Shown: positions 33,966 through 45,926, numbered from the stretch's first letter. The stretch is DNA of 64,000 bases from Rhizomys pruinosus (GCA_009823505.1 VZQC01000565.1:29587-93586), one strand, 5' to 3'. Made by a program: numbers and translations. The notes: generated by a model from the letters alone, not told the origin.

Positions 33966-35729
33966 CCCTAGAAGAAATGCAAGCACATTTTCGCACTTTC
34001 CCCTCAGGGTTCACCTTCTCTCTTCCCTTCTTGCCTGACTTTTAGCTTTTTAATGGTCTGTGGTATTCTACTTAAATGAAAATCCTCCAGAATTAAAGCT
34101 GTTGATGTGGATAGTCTTTCAGCTATCTCAGTTGAAAATCACTTCAACCTGCTTACAACTTTGGGCCTATTCACATGTTGCTAGTTAAGGTCCCTGTTTG
34201 TGTTCCTCCTGCACAAAAAAAAGAGCCTATTTCAGGGGTGACCTGAAAGCATGTTAGAGTGTTTTTTATTTTATAACCTGGACTGGAATTTTAAATTTTA
34301 TCCTTAGAATTATATTTACTGAATCAAAACCCTTTTCTGTATCTGCAAATCTTTTCTAGTATATCTTCTAAATAAAGGGAAAATAAGTCCCTGATAAACT
34401 ACAGATTAAAAAAAAAAGAATGTATTCTAGAAAAGCTTGCAAACCACCTCAGAAGGCTCAAGTTTTTCTTCATCAAACAGAATATGAGGTAACTGAATTC
34501 CAAATTGATGGTAAATCTACCTTAAGAATGTACTTCTCAATGACTGATGACAGTATTTACTAATATTAAATATGCTGTACTGTTACACAGTAAACATGTG
34601 AAACAAGGAACATCCAGTTATAAACATTTGCTGAGTTTGTGAGGAAAGGAATGTATTGTTTTCACTGCTTAGAAATTACAACAAAGAGAGTCAAAGGCTC
34701 CATAAACTAGAAATTGAATAAACAATGATTATTCCCAACTACAATTCAAATGAAATGCATTCTGCCATTTTAGCATAATGTCACTGCAAATGTCTAGCAG
34801 TATGCTAATATTCTGAAAGACAGGTCACTGCTATAGGAGGTTAAATATTTCACTGTGGTAGTTAAAGCAATTTCAACCCATAGCCCTTTAGGCAGAGATG
34901 AGAAATGCATCTCCAGTAAAAAAGGCAAAGCTGCAGGCACGGGACAGTCACAAGTACATTTAACCATCTGCTTATTTTAAAACTAATTCCTACAACTAAG
35001 TCTTCTATTGCCATCAGTTTGATTTGTTTCTCTGCTCCCCAGCTCCAAATCCTCTAAGGTTATTACATATGGGCACATGACTCTCATTATCTCTTAAACA
35101 CAAATTGGTGGCACAATAATGGCTCTTCTAATCTCAAATGCATGGTTACTGCTAGAACAAAAAAGGCAAGTCTAACTGATAGTCTAAAAGAATACAGAGA
35201 ATCAAGGCCAAAAAACAAGTTTCACAGGCAATGTTTACTTGTGCACCTGAAACAGCACTGAAAACGAGGTAGATAAACAAAAGCAACTGGACTAGATTTA
35301 AATCTTGGGTGTTTAGATGATAACATCCCATTGTACTGTAGAAAACACTCTACAGTCCATCTAAAAATCACAGCAGAGTGCCTTTTCAACTTTCACAGTT
35401 AGTTTTCCTGTCAAACTATTAGAAATCATGCTTGACATCAGGAAGGAAGAGATGAAAAACAGAAAGGATAACTAATTGTACTACAGCAAATTAAGTAGAA
35501 ATCACAGACTGCTCCAAATCTCTACAGGGTTATTGTACTGGATTTCAACCAGTGTTGGTCTCATAGTCTCAGGGTGTTAGAGCCACCTTCGTAGACCCAG
35601 CAGCAGGGACTTCATGGCAAAATGCTCATGTTGCCACATATGAAGACATAGCACTGCTCATGAGACTTGGCACTGTGAGAAGTAAACAGAGTGGCTGGAT
35701 ATACAGACTATCTTCCAAGTAAACTTTGT

Positions 35730-35863
35730 TTTTTGTTTGTTTGTTTGTTTTTTTGTCTTTTTGAGACAGGGTCTTCCTGTAGCCCCAGCTATCCTGGAAT
35801 TTGCTCTGTAGACCAGGCTGGCCTTGAACTCAACAAAGATCTGCCTGCCTCTGCCTCCCAAGT
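35730..35863 (-). repeat. B1 SINE inserted in the WNK3 3' UTR
   Basis: Opposite to the + consensus, hence in sense with WNK3 transcription. Flanked by a perfect 17 bp duplication ttccaagtaaactttgt at 35713-35729 and 35864-35880. Confidence 0.95.
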
Positions 35864-38525
35864 TTCCAAGTAAACTTTGTAAGCATAATGCTTAAGCATA
35901 CCTTTTCCTCTTTTACAAGGAAGCAAATGAAAAGGATAGGTTTCTGTGGTTTTTGGAAATGAATGGAAGGCCTGTTTTATACAGTAGGTAATTATTACAA
36001 GTCATTATTTATGGGGAGAAAAAGTAACTCAGGCAAGATGAAAACAGCACTATTCTATGACTTAGCAAAATTGGGAAATGATACAAAACCCCCAGATGGA
36101 AAACCAATATTTCTAGCCAAAGTGACTATAATCTGAATCAAACATTTAAGTAATGAGGAAAAGTAAAGAAACCCCCACAGCAAGGCAAGTAACATCGTTT
36201 TCTTCATTTCTGCACACTCATTTTTTCTGTATGCTTTAACTTACACACATCACATATACATAATGTATATATAACATATGTTAATCCAGCTACTGCAGTC
36301 AGCATGGAGACAGCAGTATACTAGTCACCATCTTCAAACTTTAGAAGACTACTTTTCTTTCCAGAAAAACCTGAAAAGATTCTAAATATTACAAGGCACT
36401 GCAAAAGTCTGCAGGCAAACAAGAATGAGGAATTAGATATAAAACTGAGATGCTAACAAAACATAGGACAGAATTATGTAGAGCAGCCTTTAACAAATGG
36501 AATTGTACACATCATTCATGGAGCTTTTGATACTGGGGTATACTGTTTAAAACAATTGCAACTAGAGAAGATACAGTCTTAAAACCTGTAGGATTTTTAC
36601 TTTATAGGTTGTTAATCTCAGTATGATTACATAAAACCAGCTCACAATGAAACAGGAACAGTGTTAAAGAACTACGGGTTTTAGGAGCATTGTTTTTGTA
36701 CATGTGAAAAACACTGCAATGCAAACATTTGTATTACACTAATATCCTAAAAATCACTTCACCTTGCAAACCAACACCATAGAAGAAATTTGAGGAATCT
36801 GTACATAAGATCTGGATTCATCCAAAATAGGATATCTTATGAAAAGAAACTGGCTCTTCCCAATAGCAATTCATAAAACGCTACCCTTTAATGTCCCCAA
36901 AGTAACAGTGTCAAATTTATAATGGTTGTGATCTTTAGGTAAGCAATGTTAAGACATTTTCCAAAAGGGTACTAAATGTTAAAAAGTATACTGTGCAAAG
37001 AAAAAAAGAAGTATACCCATTAGGGCTCCCTCTTTTCCCTGCAAGCCCTTAGGGATACAGTTTTTAGAGAGATATGGAGGAAAATTTGCTAACAGAAATG
37101 TTGAGAACAATTTGGAGTGCTTGCCGATTAGGAAAACATATATTAGAATTGATCCTAAAAGTTTCAGTGAATGCTAAGTTATTGGAACATGTATACATAG
37201 AGGTTGATGTATACCATTTAAAATTTTCTATTTCAGTTTCACAGACTGAGCATTAGGTAACCCTGTGACTGGCCTTTAAGTAATTACTATAGGTAACCTT
37301 CCTAAAAACCAAAGGTGTAGATTTTGACACTTCCTTCTAAAACTGGATAAAACCCAGTAAAGTGCAACTTGACAGTGAACTCTCTCAAATTCTCAAGAGG
37401 CTGTCAATCTTATCTAAGATCAAACATTATCTTAAGACTCTATAGATACTAATAAGAAATTATAACAACCAAAATTGTCATAAAAATGTCTAAAGGCAAT
37501 TTAAATAATGTCCTTCTAGGGTCTACTATCTCATTGCAGGATAGCATATATCCCACATTTCTTAGAACCCTGTAAAGCCAGTGTTTCATGTAAAAATCTC
37601 AAAACCTACAAAACCCAATATGCCATGTACCTTTCATTTTAGAAGAATGGACCAATGTGTTAATCTCAGTCCCCTTGGTTTGGATTACAATGATTATTTC
37701 AAATGTGATTCATATCAGTCGCAATAAATCCTTGCAAAAGAATGGAAGCCAAACCAGTGGATCTCATATGCTCAAAATCAATGCAGTATACACATGAGAA
37801 AAGAAAGCTGCTTTGGATTATTAACTGAAACCCTAGAGCAGCTAGAGTATCTGTAGATTTAAGGAACTGTTACAGTTCTGTTTTTTCCTTTCCCTCCGCC
37901 TCACTCAAACCTTCACTCCTGCTGTGATGACGGGAAGAAAAATCACATTAAAAAAGGACTCATGTTCTGTACTGGTTGACAAAATTATACTAATTTTATA
38001 CACCAAAACATTTCCTGCAGTGAATTACCACCTTCTGTGAAAAGTAAATCCAGGGTAAACGTGAAGAATCCCACAAGACTCTGGCTATTGGAGGGTCCCA
38101 CTTCATCCACATTTGGGGAGAATCAATCTATATATTTTTTACACATTTGAAAGAAAAGTATAATACAACTGCTGGTAGCGGCACTAAAGGGGGGGGGGCG
38201 CTTCTCAGCAACACATGAAAAGTGTCCTGGAAATGATAATGCTCAAGCCGAGCTTATTAAAGCATTCTGAACAGTATTTTTTAAAAAATCAAGTATCAAA
38301 GAGGATAGGTTTTGTAGTGAAAAAATGTTTCTGTGTGCAGTTTTCTATGTGCAAACTGCATATCTCTACAGAACAATGAGCTGTATCAAATACCACACTG
38401 GAACAACAAAAAGTACAGTTGAAAGTAGACTCGTATGAGGGAAAACATGGCAGAACCCAAGAAGTAAGTTTAGTATCTTAGGTGTTCTGAAAATAATCTC
38501 CCCTTATTTCATCATCTATTCATAT

Positions 38526-38855
38526 TTATTTAGGGCCAGGAGGGATCGCAGCTGGATTCTGCACGGGTGAAGGTGGAAATGCCTGCAAATTCATCCCAGC
38601 CTGGAACAGTCCCCCAGATTGGGTAGGAAGCACTACGGACTGCTGTGTTGTTCCTGAAATTCCTACCCACTGTACTGGATACCCTGTGCCTCCTGCAGCA
38701 TTATACTGGCAAACATGAGGCATTCCGTAAGATGATAATGGCCCAGGAAATGGAGGGAGTGGGAGTCCTTGTGGCAAGGAAGTTGGAACAGCTCCACGGA
38801 TTTGGGGGAGAGAAGAAATCCATGTTGAAGTGTAGCCCATAGTAGATGGAGTATT
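38526..38855 (-). CDS. WNK3: WNK3 terminal coding exon (C-terminal 109 residues)
   Basis: On the minus strand an acceptor ttttgttag (AG at 38857-38856) opens the exon in phase 0: AAT ACT CCA, then ATGGGCTAC, ending PPGPK and TAA (38528-38526). The encoded text ([20 protein letters not shown], then GTTQQSVV, ending IPPGPK) matches the extreme C-terminus of WNK3 as I know it. This region is Pro/Gly/Ser-rich and predicted disordered. WNK3 is a with-no-lysine Ser/Thr kinase that raises NKCC1/NKCC2/NCC activity and inhibits KCCs through SPAK/OSR1. The stop overlaps an AATAAA (38530-38525), which is probably incidental because the 3' UTR continues. The open frame is intact, with no sign of pseudogenisation. 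Confidence 0.95.
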   Translation of the reverse strand, partial: NTPSTMGYTSTWISSLPQIRGAVPTSLPQGLPLPPFPGPLSSYGMPHVCQYNAAGGTGYPVQWVGISGTTQQSVVLPTQSGGLFQAGMNLQAFPPSPVQNPAAIPPGPK

Positions 38856-38859
38856 CTAA

Positions 38860-39700
38860 CAAAAATAAAAACAAAAACAAAAGATCAGTTTATTTGGCAT
38901 ATGCTTTTATCAGTCTATATCCCTATTCTTTTTGGCTCACTACTCCCCCATTGTTCCATTGACTGGAGCACCTTTCTGCGTGTTATACAAAGGTAACAAA
39001 CCCCATTTCGGTTCATCTTCCCAACTGCCTTGCTTTTTAGTGTAGGCATTTTCAGAGTGGAAAATGGAAACTCAAAATGGGTTAAGTAACCGAGTATCAC
39101 CAAGCAACTTAATAGTGAGGCAGGGACTTCAAGACCATTCCAGCTAACTCCAAGGCTCATACCAACTCCCTGATCACATTTTAGTCCCATTTTACTCATG
39201 CTAGCACTACTGTTTCATTTTTAATTCTTTTTGCGGGTCCCAGGTGAGCTTTCATGCAGTAACTATAGATGAAAATAGCCCATCTTACTCACATAATTCT
39301 CTGGGGACAGAAGGGCATGATTTAGCATGTGCTCAATAAATAAAAACCCCTCCATCAGCACCAGCTACACCTCACCTGCCTGGAAATACTGTGCAGCAGT
39401 GGCAGCCATATGTTTGTATATCCCAAATCTAATTGGCTATTAGCTCTCTCCTTGGAGGAATAATTCACGGCTGATGCCACAAGCTTACATCCTCTAGTGG
39501 TTAGGAGATGTTATAAGCCAAGTAAGACCTTGTCATCTTTTACAGAAAAAAACCTAATTCATGGATTAGCATACCATCCAAACATCTGTGTCTATACCAA
39601 TGTAACCTACCACAATAATTAGTACTGTTTAAATGCACGCACATCTAATTGCTTGTGCTTCATTAGTAGGATTGAAAGGTTATTCCGGGACAAACTGTCA
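38860..39700 (-). other. WNK3: WNK3 last intron, unique part
   Basis: Intronic DNA next to the terminal exon. No repeat or additional exon recognised. Confidence 0.6.
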
Positions 39701-39774
39701 ACCCATGAAAGGAAACAGACAGAACTGATCAGAGTCCAAAATGACATCTCTAGAGAAAGTAGACTGTTTTGCTT

Positions 39775-40022
39775 CTCGTCCACCTGTGCCCCTTTTCTAA
39801 GCCTAGGGAATAATCTGTGGAAGAGGAGGCATGGTAGAATGTAAGGGCTGCGATTGGGGTGAATGCTGAAACTACAGCAATATAGTCTGGACACTTATTT
39901 GATCAACTTGATTGTACATACAAGCCCCCCCAGCTGGATGGTGGGACCCATGGGCTGTGTGGGTTTGGGCACAACTGCTTGCAAATTGGTTTTACATGAA
40001 GTATGCTTGTATTCACTAAAAA
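39775..40022. repeat. Unnamed interspersed repeat
   Basis: Shares ordered segments with 16980-17340 (same orientation) and 53650-53820 (opposite orientation), including gtgccccttttctaagcctag and cttgtatgtacaag-like segments. Not B1, B2, ID or the L1 tails seen here. Confidence 0.6.
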
Positions 40023-40070
40023 AAAAAAGAGAATTTGGATTTTCCAAAATTATTAAACAAGCACTTAACA

Positions 40071-40074
40071 CAAA

Positions 40075-40113
<39 letters not shown>

Positions 40114-40114
40114 A
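40071..40114. repeat. (AAAT)n microsatellite
   Basis: About ten aaat units. Confidence 0.95.
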
Positions 40115-40225
40115 CACCACCTTTCTGTCCCCTTTTCCTCACTATCTAAATGTGACACTTTTGTTATATTCTTATGAATTCATTTTTTATTCATATGAAT
40201 GTGCATGCCTGTGGGCTTATGTGCA

Positions 40226-40240
40226 TATGTGTGTGTGAAT

Positions 40241-40291
<51 letters not shown>
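40226..40291. repeat. (GT)n microsatellite
   Basis: Long TG tract, preceded by a looser GT-rich stretch. Confidence 0.95.
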
Positions 40292-40293
<2 letters not shown>

Positions 40294-40329
40294 GGGGTCC
40301 ATTTCTGGCATGGTTCCTCAGGTGCCATC

Positions 40330-40543
40330 CATCTTATTTTGAGACACTGAGGCTCTTACTAGTCCGGAGCTCACCAAGTAGAATAGGCTGGTTGGCTAGC
40401 AAGCCCTGGTTACCCACTCCCCAGTGCTGAGACTAGAAGCATCACTACCATGTCCAGCTATTTCAGATGGGTTCTAAGGATTGAACTCAGGTTCTCATGC
40501 TTTTGCAGCAACTACTTTAATGACTCACAGATATCTTCCCAGC
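40330..40543 (-). repeat. B4 (ID-B1 composite) SINE
   Basis: Reverse old B1 (gagacactgaggctc, then ccatgtccagc) followed by a reversed ID head (ggattgaactcaggttctc, ending cttcccagcc). Confidence 0.65.
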
Positions 40544-40544
40544 C

Positions 40545-41165
40545 ACATATCATAAATTTAAACTGAAAACCATAGGACAATTATGTTTTGGGTAGTACTA
40601 AGGAGATATCTTCTTGTCTGGCCAGACTTAACATATTATATTATAATTAATCATATGTACAGAGATTATGGCTATATATGTATGAATAATAATTTCAAAG
40701 GATGTAAATAATTCTCTTAGCAGTCTCAAATCCTTAGTTCTTCTAAACTGAATTGTCAAGGTAAAAACTAAACTTTCAATTAAATTTTGTTAGAAACTTT
40801 CAACTTAAGTTAGGTATGTTTTCAGTTTGGCTGAAAAAGAATAAGAATATTCACTGAGTTACAAAGAATTCTATTTAAAGTTCAGTAATTAATTCTTTAT
40901 ACCAGTACTTTTTTTCTGTTAAGGTAAAATTAAATTTAGTGCTTTAGATTCAAAATAGCAATATAGTACAATCACATTTGAATAAAGTTATTCCTATGCA
41001 TCCATATACACATAAAGAATATGATCTGAGATTGAAAGTTGAAGGCAACCATTTCTGGGTGTTAGAATATAAAATTTGTTCCTTTTTTGCACTGAATAAA
41101 TTCTGTGATGATGATGATGATGTTTTTTAAAGACTAAATTAGAGCTGTTATAATTCTATTCTTTT
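40545..41165 (-). other. WNK3: WNK3 intron, unique AT-rich part
   Basis: No exon or repeat recognised apart from a short (GAT)n at 41107-41121. Confidence 0.6.
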
Positions 41166-41169
41166 GGGG

Positions 41170-41312
41170 GGGGGTTGAGAGAGGGTTTCCCTTTAGTCCC
41201 AGCTGGCCTGGAGCTCACTGTGTAGACCAGGCTGGCCTTGAACTCACAGAGATCCACCTGCCTCTGCCTCCCGAGTGCTGGGATTAAAGGTGTGGGCCAC
41301 CACGCCTGGCAT
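41170..41312 (-). repeat. B1 SINE
   Basis: Reverse B1 ending gccaccacgcctggc. Confidence 0.93.
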
Positions 41313-41489
41313 AATTCTACTCTTAAATATTCCTAAACTAACTCTGATTCCAATTCCCAACCAAACATGTAATCTTCCCCTACCAAAAGACATGATTTGC
41401 TCATGTGTACCATGTCAATGACCAGGACCCAGGAATGGTACCCAATGATACAAGACAGAACATAACCTGGATAATAACCTCCCCCCAAC

Positions 41490-41547
41490 ATACAGCCATT
41501 CGATGACCAAACCTTGTCATACAGCCATTCGATGACCAAACCTTGTC
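41490..41547. repeat. Perfect 29 bp tandem duplication
   Basis: Unit atacagccattcgatgacc... occurs at 41490-41518 and, identically, at 41519-41547. Confidence 0.97.
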
Positions 41548-41562
41548 TATTCTACTTCTTCT

Positions 41563-41722
41563 TTTTTTTTTTTTTTTGTATTTTGGAGACAAGATTTCCC
41601 TTTTAGTCCCAGCTGGCCTGGAACTCACTCTGTAGACCAGGCTGGCCTTGAATTCACAGAGATCTGCCTGTCTCTGCCTTCCAAGTGCTGGGATTAAAGG
41701 CATGTGCCACCAGGTCCAGCTC
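41563..41722 (-). repeat. B1 SINE
   Basis: Reverse B1 with poly(T), ending ccaccaggtccagc. Confidence 0.92.
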
Positions 41723-41750
41723 ACAGATGTTTTTTAAAAGTAAACATCTG

Positions 41751-41975
41751 GGGCTGGAGAGATGGCCTACTGGTTAAGAACTCCGACTGCTCTTGCAGAG
41801 GACCCGGGTTCGATCCCCAGCACACACATGGCAGCTGAAAACTGTCTTTAACTCTAGTTCCAGGGGAATCTGACACCCTCTTCTGACCTCCGCGGCATTG
41901 CACAACACGGGTGCACCAACCTGCATGCAGACAATACATTCATACACATATGAAAATAAATAATAAAAAATTTTT
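41751..41975 (+). repeat. B2 SINE
   Basis: Complete B2. agtaaacatct occurs on both sides as target-site duplication. Confidence 0.93.
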
Positions 41976-41989
41976 TTAAGTAAACATCT

Positions 41990-42150
41990 TAGCGTGGTGG
42001 CTCACGCCTTTAATCCTAGCACTCGAGAGACAGAGGCAGGCGGATCTTTGGGAGTTAAAGGCCAGCCTGGTCTACAGAGCAAGTTCCAGGACAGCTGGGA
42101 CTACAGGGAGACCCTGTCTCAAAAAGACCAAAAAATAAATAAATAAATAA
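41990..42150 (+). repeat. B1 SINE
   Basis: Full B1 with an aaataaataaataaa tail. aagtaaacatctt flanks it on both sides. Confidence 0.93.
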
Positions 42151-42154
42151 AAGT

Positions 42155-42530
42155 AAACATCTTGCTATGTAGCTCATGCTGGCCACCAACAGAAGATACT
42201 CCTGCCTCAGCCTCCTGAATGGTAGGAGAACAGGTGTGAATTACTATGTCCTGTTTAAAACAGATTAGTCATTTCTTTTTTTTGTTTTGTTTTTTGGTCT
42301 TTTCGAGACAGGGTCTCTCCGTAGCCCCAGCTGTCCTGGAACTCACTGTGTAGACCAGGCTGGCCTTGAACTCACAAAGATCCACCTGCCTCTGCCTCCC
42401 AAGTGCTAGGAATAAAGGCGTGTGCCACCACGTCCGGCAAGAGTAGTCATTTCTTTTTATATTACAATGTTTGGAATTGAACCCAGGGCCCTGTACTTTC
42501 TAGATGAGTGATCTACCACTAAGATACAAC
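42155..42530 (-). repeat. B4-like SINE split by a B1
   Basis: Old reverse B1 part (42160-42250) and ID-type head (42465-42530, ggaattgaacccagggccc) separated by the B1 at 42275-42439. tagtcatttctttt is duplicated at the insertion. Confidence 0.7.
42275..42439 (-). repeat. B1 SINE nested in B4
   Basis: Reverse B1 from gtcttttcgagacagg to accacgtccggc. It forms an inverted pair with the B1 at 41990. Confidence 0.93.
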
Positions 42531-42714
42531 TTAATCTCAATAAAAGTATTTTCATACATTCTTTCAAAACTATATTCAATGATTATACCTATTATCAAGC
42601 ATGCACACAAGAAGAATATACACAGAGATATTTCCCAATTATGAGGGTTCAAGTTCTTAGTCTCAAAAGTTTAACAAGTATGCTTATTTTGTTTTTCTAA
42701 GTTTTATAAATTTA

Positions 42715-42918
42715 TTATTTTTTATTTTATACGTATGTTTTGCCTGCATGTAAGTACATCTGTGAATGCAATACCCACACAAGTCAGAAGAGGGCATCAG
42801 ATCCACTAGAACTGGAGTTATAAATGGTTGTCAGCTACCATGTGGGTGCTGAGAACCAAATCCAGATTCTCTGCACTAACAGCCACTGTTCTTAACCACT
42901 GAGACACCTCTCTAGACC
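42715..42918 (-). repeat. B2 SINE, older
   Basis: Diverged reverse B2 ending gacacctctctagaccc. Confidence 0.8.
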
Positions 42919-42949
42919 CAAGTTTACTAATTTTGAAAACATATTACTG

Positions 42950-43178
42950 GGGCTGGAGAGATGGCCTAGTGGTTAAAAGTGGCAACTGCTCTTGCAGAGG
43001 ACCAGGGTTCGATCCCCAGCTCCTACATGGCGGATAAGAACCGTCTGTAACTCCAGTTCCAGGGGAATCCAATGCCCTCCTCTGACCTCCGCTGCATTGC
43101 ACGACACGGATGCACAGACCTACATGCAGACAGTACATTCATACACATAATAAAATTAAATTAAATTAAAAAAAGAAA
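42950..43178 (+). repeat. B2 SINE
   Basis: Complete B2. gaaaacatattact is repeated at both ends as target-site duplication. Confidence 0.93.
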
Positions 43179-43199
43179 ACATATTACTTAAAAAATTTG

Positions 43200-43352
43200 A
43201 GCCGGGTGTGGTGGTACACGCCTTTAATCCTAGCACTTGGGAGGCAGAGGCAGGCGGATCTTTGTGAGTTCAAGGCCACCCCAGCCAACGGAGCGAGTTC
43301 CAGGACAGCTGGGGCTACAGGGAGACCCTTTCTCAAAAAGACCAAAAAATAA
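43200..43352 (+). repeat. B1 SINE
   Basis: gccgggtgtggtggtacac to ctttctcaaaaagacc. Confidence 0.92.
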
Positions 43353-43727
43353 TTTGAACACAAAAAAGTACAAATTAAATAATGCCCAAGTTCTACCATC
43401 CAGCACATTGTTTGTTTGTGGCTTTTCATATTTCTATATTAATAAACATGTATCTAACATATAATCTTGCCTAAGTTATATTATTCTACACATTCTGTTG
43501 CATAAACCTATCTGCTTCTGACACCAGAATACATTGGGGAAACCCTCCTACATTTCAACTGTATGTACCTTGTCTTATTAAGGCCATCATAACTGGACAT
43601 CTCTTCCATAAACTCAACAGACCTCATAATATTTTACTTTAAACTGATTAAAAGTCTTTTTCATATTAAACAAGAATGGTTTAGACAACTTACTGGTTTT
43701 AAGAATACTGATGTGCAGCATAGGATA

Positions 43728-43945
43728 TCTTTTTCTTTTTTTTATTTTTATGTGTATGAATGTACTGTCTGCATGTAGGTTTGTGCACTTGTGTCGTGCA
43801 ATGCCGCGGAGGTCAGAATAGGGCATCGGATTCCCCTGGAACTGGAATTTAAGACAGTTCTGCCATGTGGGTGCTGGGGATCGAGCCCGGGTCCTCTGCA
43901 AGAGCAGTTGGCGCTCTTAACCGCTAGGCCATCTCTCCAGCCCCA
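43728..43945 (-). repeat. B2 SINE, young
   Basis: Reverse B2 ending ctctccagcccc. aggatatctttttct is duplicated on both sides. Confidence 0.94.
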
Positions 43946-43962
43946 GGATATCTTTTTCTGAC

Positions 43963-44090
43963 ATCTAAAATTTTTTTTGAGACATGGCCTCCCTATAGCC
44001 CCAGCTGGCCTAGAACTGATTTTGTAGACCAGGTTGGCCTTGAACTCATAGAGATCTGCCTGTCTCTGTCTCCTGAGTGCTACTATGCTT
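43963..44090 (-). repeat. B1 SINE, 3' end missing
   Basis: Reverse B1 that ends near tctcctgagtgct without the usual closing segment. Confidence 0.8.
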
Positions 44091-44124
44091 GAGGGCCCAT
44101 CATTTCTTTATAAATCATGTTTGT

Positions 44125-44790
44125 CTTCTTTTTTTTTTTTTTTGGTCTTTTTGAGACAGGCTCTCGGTGCTCCACTCACCTGGAACTCCAGTATGTAACG
44201 ATGCTGGCCTTTGGAACTCCACGGAGATGTTCCATGTGCCTCTGCTTCCCGAGTGCTGGGATTAAAGTCTTGGTGTCACAATATGTGGGCTTGATTTTTT
44301 TTTTTTTTTAAGACGGTCTCCCAGTTATTCCCCCAGCTGCCCTGGAACTCACTCTGTAGACAGGCTGGCCTTACACCTTACAGAAATCACCTGCTTCTGC
44401 TCCTGAGTGCTAGGAGAGAAATTAAAGGTGGTGTGCCACCACACCCGGCCTTAACTACAGTTGTCTTAATTGGCCATGTGGGTTCTGGGAAATCCCCGGA
44501 CCCAGGTCCTCTGTAAGAGCAATAACGGTGGCTCATTGAACCACGAAAGAGAAAGGCCATCCCCATCTCCAGCCTGTGCGTGAATTTGTTTTTGTTTTTT
44601 TTTTTTTTTGGTCTTTGCGAGACGGGTCTCCTTAGCCCCAGCTGTGTCCTGGAACTCACTCTGTAGACCCGGCGGGCCTTGAACTCAAAATAATCCGCCG
44701 GCGCCTGCCTCCCGGAGTGCTAGGATTAAAGACTGTGCAAACGCCCCCCACCACGCCCGGCTTTGTGGCTTGATTTTTTTAAAAATTTTT
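44125..44790 (-). other. Indel-rich patch of B1/B2 copies, probably unpolished
   Basis: Reverse B1 (44140-44280), B1 (44300-44450), B2 (44455-44575) and B1 (44600-44765) all carry dense small insertions and deletions (for example cttacaccttacagaaatc, ctgtgtcctggaac, gactgtgcaaacgcccccc), unlike the clean SINEs on either side. Confidence 0.7.
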
Positions 44791-44791
44791 G

Positions 44792-45035
44792 GGGTTGGGA
44801 GAGATGGCCTAGCGGTTAAGAGCATAGACAGCTCTTGCAGAGGACCAGGGTTTGATCCCCAGCACCCACATGGCGGCTGAGAACCGTCCGTAACTCCAAT
44901 TCCAGGAGAACTCCAGTTCCAGGGGAATCCGACACTCACTTCTGACTTCCGCGGCATTGCACAACATGGGTGCACAAACGTACTTGCAGACAGTACATTC
45001 ATATACGTAAAACAATAAAAAAAAATAAAAAAAAT
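44792..45035 (+). repeat. B2 SINE
   Basis: ggttgggagagatggcctagcgg to ataaaaaaaataaaaaaaat. Confidence 0.92.
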
Positions 45036-45503
45036 ATTTTGTTTTTTAGTTTATGTGTAGGAGTGTTTTGTCAGCATGTGTATAAGTGTACCCATGTTGG
45101 GCTGGAGAGATAGCCTAGCGGTTAAGAGTGCCGACTGCTCTTGCAGAGGACCCGGGTTCTATCCCCAGCACCCGCATGGTGGCTGAAAACCGTCTTTAAC
45201 TCCAGTTCCAGGGGAATCCGACGCCCTCTTCTGACCTCCGCGGCATTGCATGACACGAGTGCACCAACCTACATGCAGACAGTACATTCATACACATATG
45301 AAAATAAAAAATTTAAAAAAAGAAAAAAAAAATAAGTGTACCCATGTCATGCAATGCTCATGGAGACCAAAAGAGGGTGTCAGAGCCCCTGGAACTGGAG
45401 TTACAAACAGTTGTTAGCTGCTATGTGGGTACTGGGAATGGCACCCTTGTCCTCTGCAGGAGTAGCCCCTGCTCCTAACTGCTGAGTAATCTCTCTAGCC
45501 CCA
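45036..45503 (-). repeat. Old B2 SINE split by a young B2
   Basis: Parts 45036-45097 and 45330-45503 join into one reverse B2 once the insert is removed. Confidence 0.88.
45098..45328 (+). repeat. Young B2 SINE nested in an older B2
   Basis: Flanked by a 16 bp duplication ataagtgtacccatgt. Confidence 0.95.
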
Positions 45504-45504
45504 T

Positions 45505-45926
45505 GTTTTTTGCTTTTTTTTTTTTTTTTTTTTTTAGCACAGCAAACAGTTTAAAGTGAGAAAGAACTCTCAAGAGTGGGAGGTGCTGCATGAGAGGAAT
45601 ACCCTATAAATTCATGTTTTAATGGAACAAAGCCACAACCATTTGCTTACATATTTCCTAAGACTGCTTTTACATTACAATCAAGTTGATTAGTTGTAAC
45701 TCTGTGGCTTGGAAAGCCCAACATATTTACTAACTGGTCCCCTTGTGAAAATTTGGCACTTCTTGCTCTAAAAGATAATTTTTTTTTCTAAAAGATAATT
45801 TGCTCAAAGATATGAGAAACCTAGATAAGGATCAAAATCTCCGTGTTATCACATAACGCTACTTCTGTACAGTAATTATAACTATGAGGTAAATTACTTT
45901 TTATGGATGGAAGATAAGCAACTTAC
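45505..45926 (-). other. WNK3: WNK3 intron flank, unique
   Basis: After a poly(T) run (45517-45535), AT-rich unique DNA leads to the donor at 45926-45921. No other exon seen. Confidence 0.6.

Larger units (their letters stand above)
33405..38525 (-). other. WNK3: WNK3 3' UTR (predicted)
   Basis: About 5.1 kb downstream of the WNK3 stop is AT-rich and almost free of SINEs, in sharp contrast to both sides, which suggests a constrained long 3' UTR. One B1 (35730-35863) has inserted. A C10 tract on the sense strand lies at about 38189-38198. The distal end is set provisionally by an AATAAA at 33435-33430 (minus); other AATAAA hexamers such as 34270-34265 could give shorter forms. The 3' boundary is inferred. 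Confidence 0.65.
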
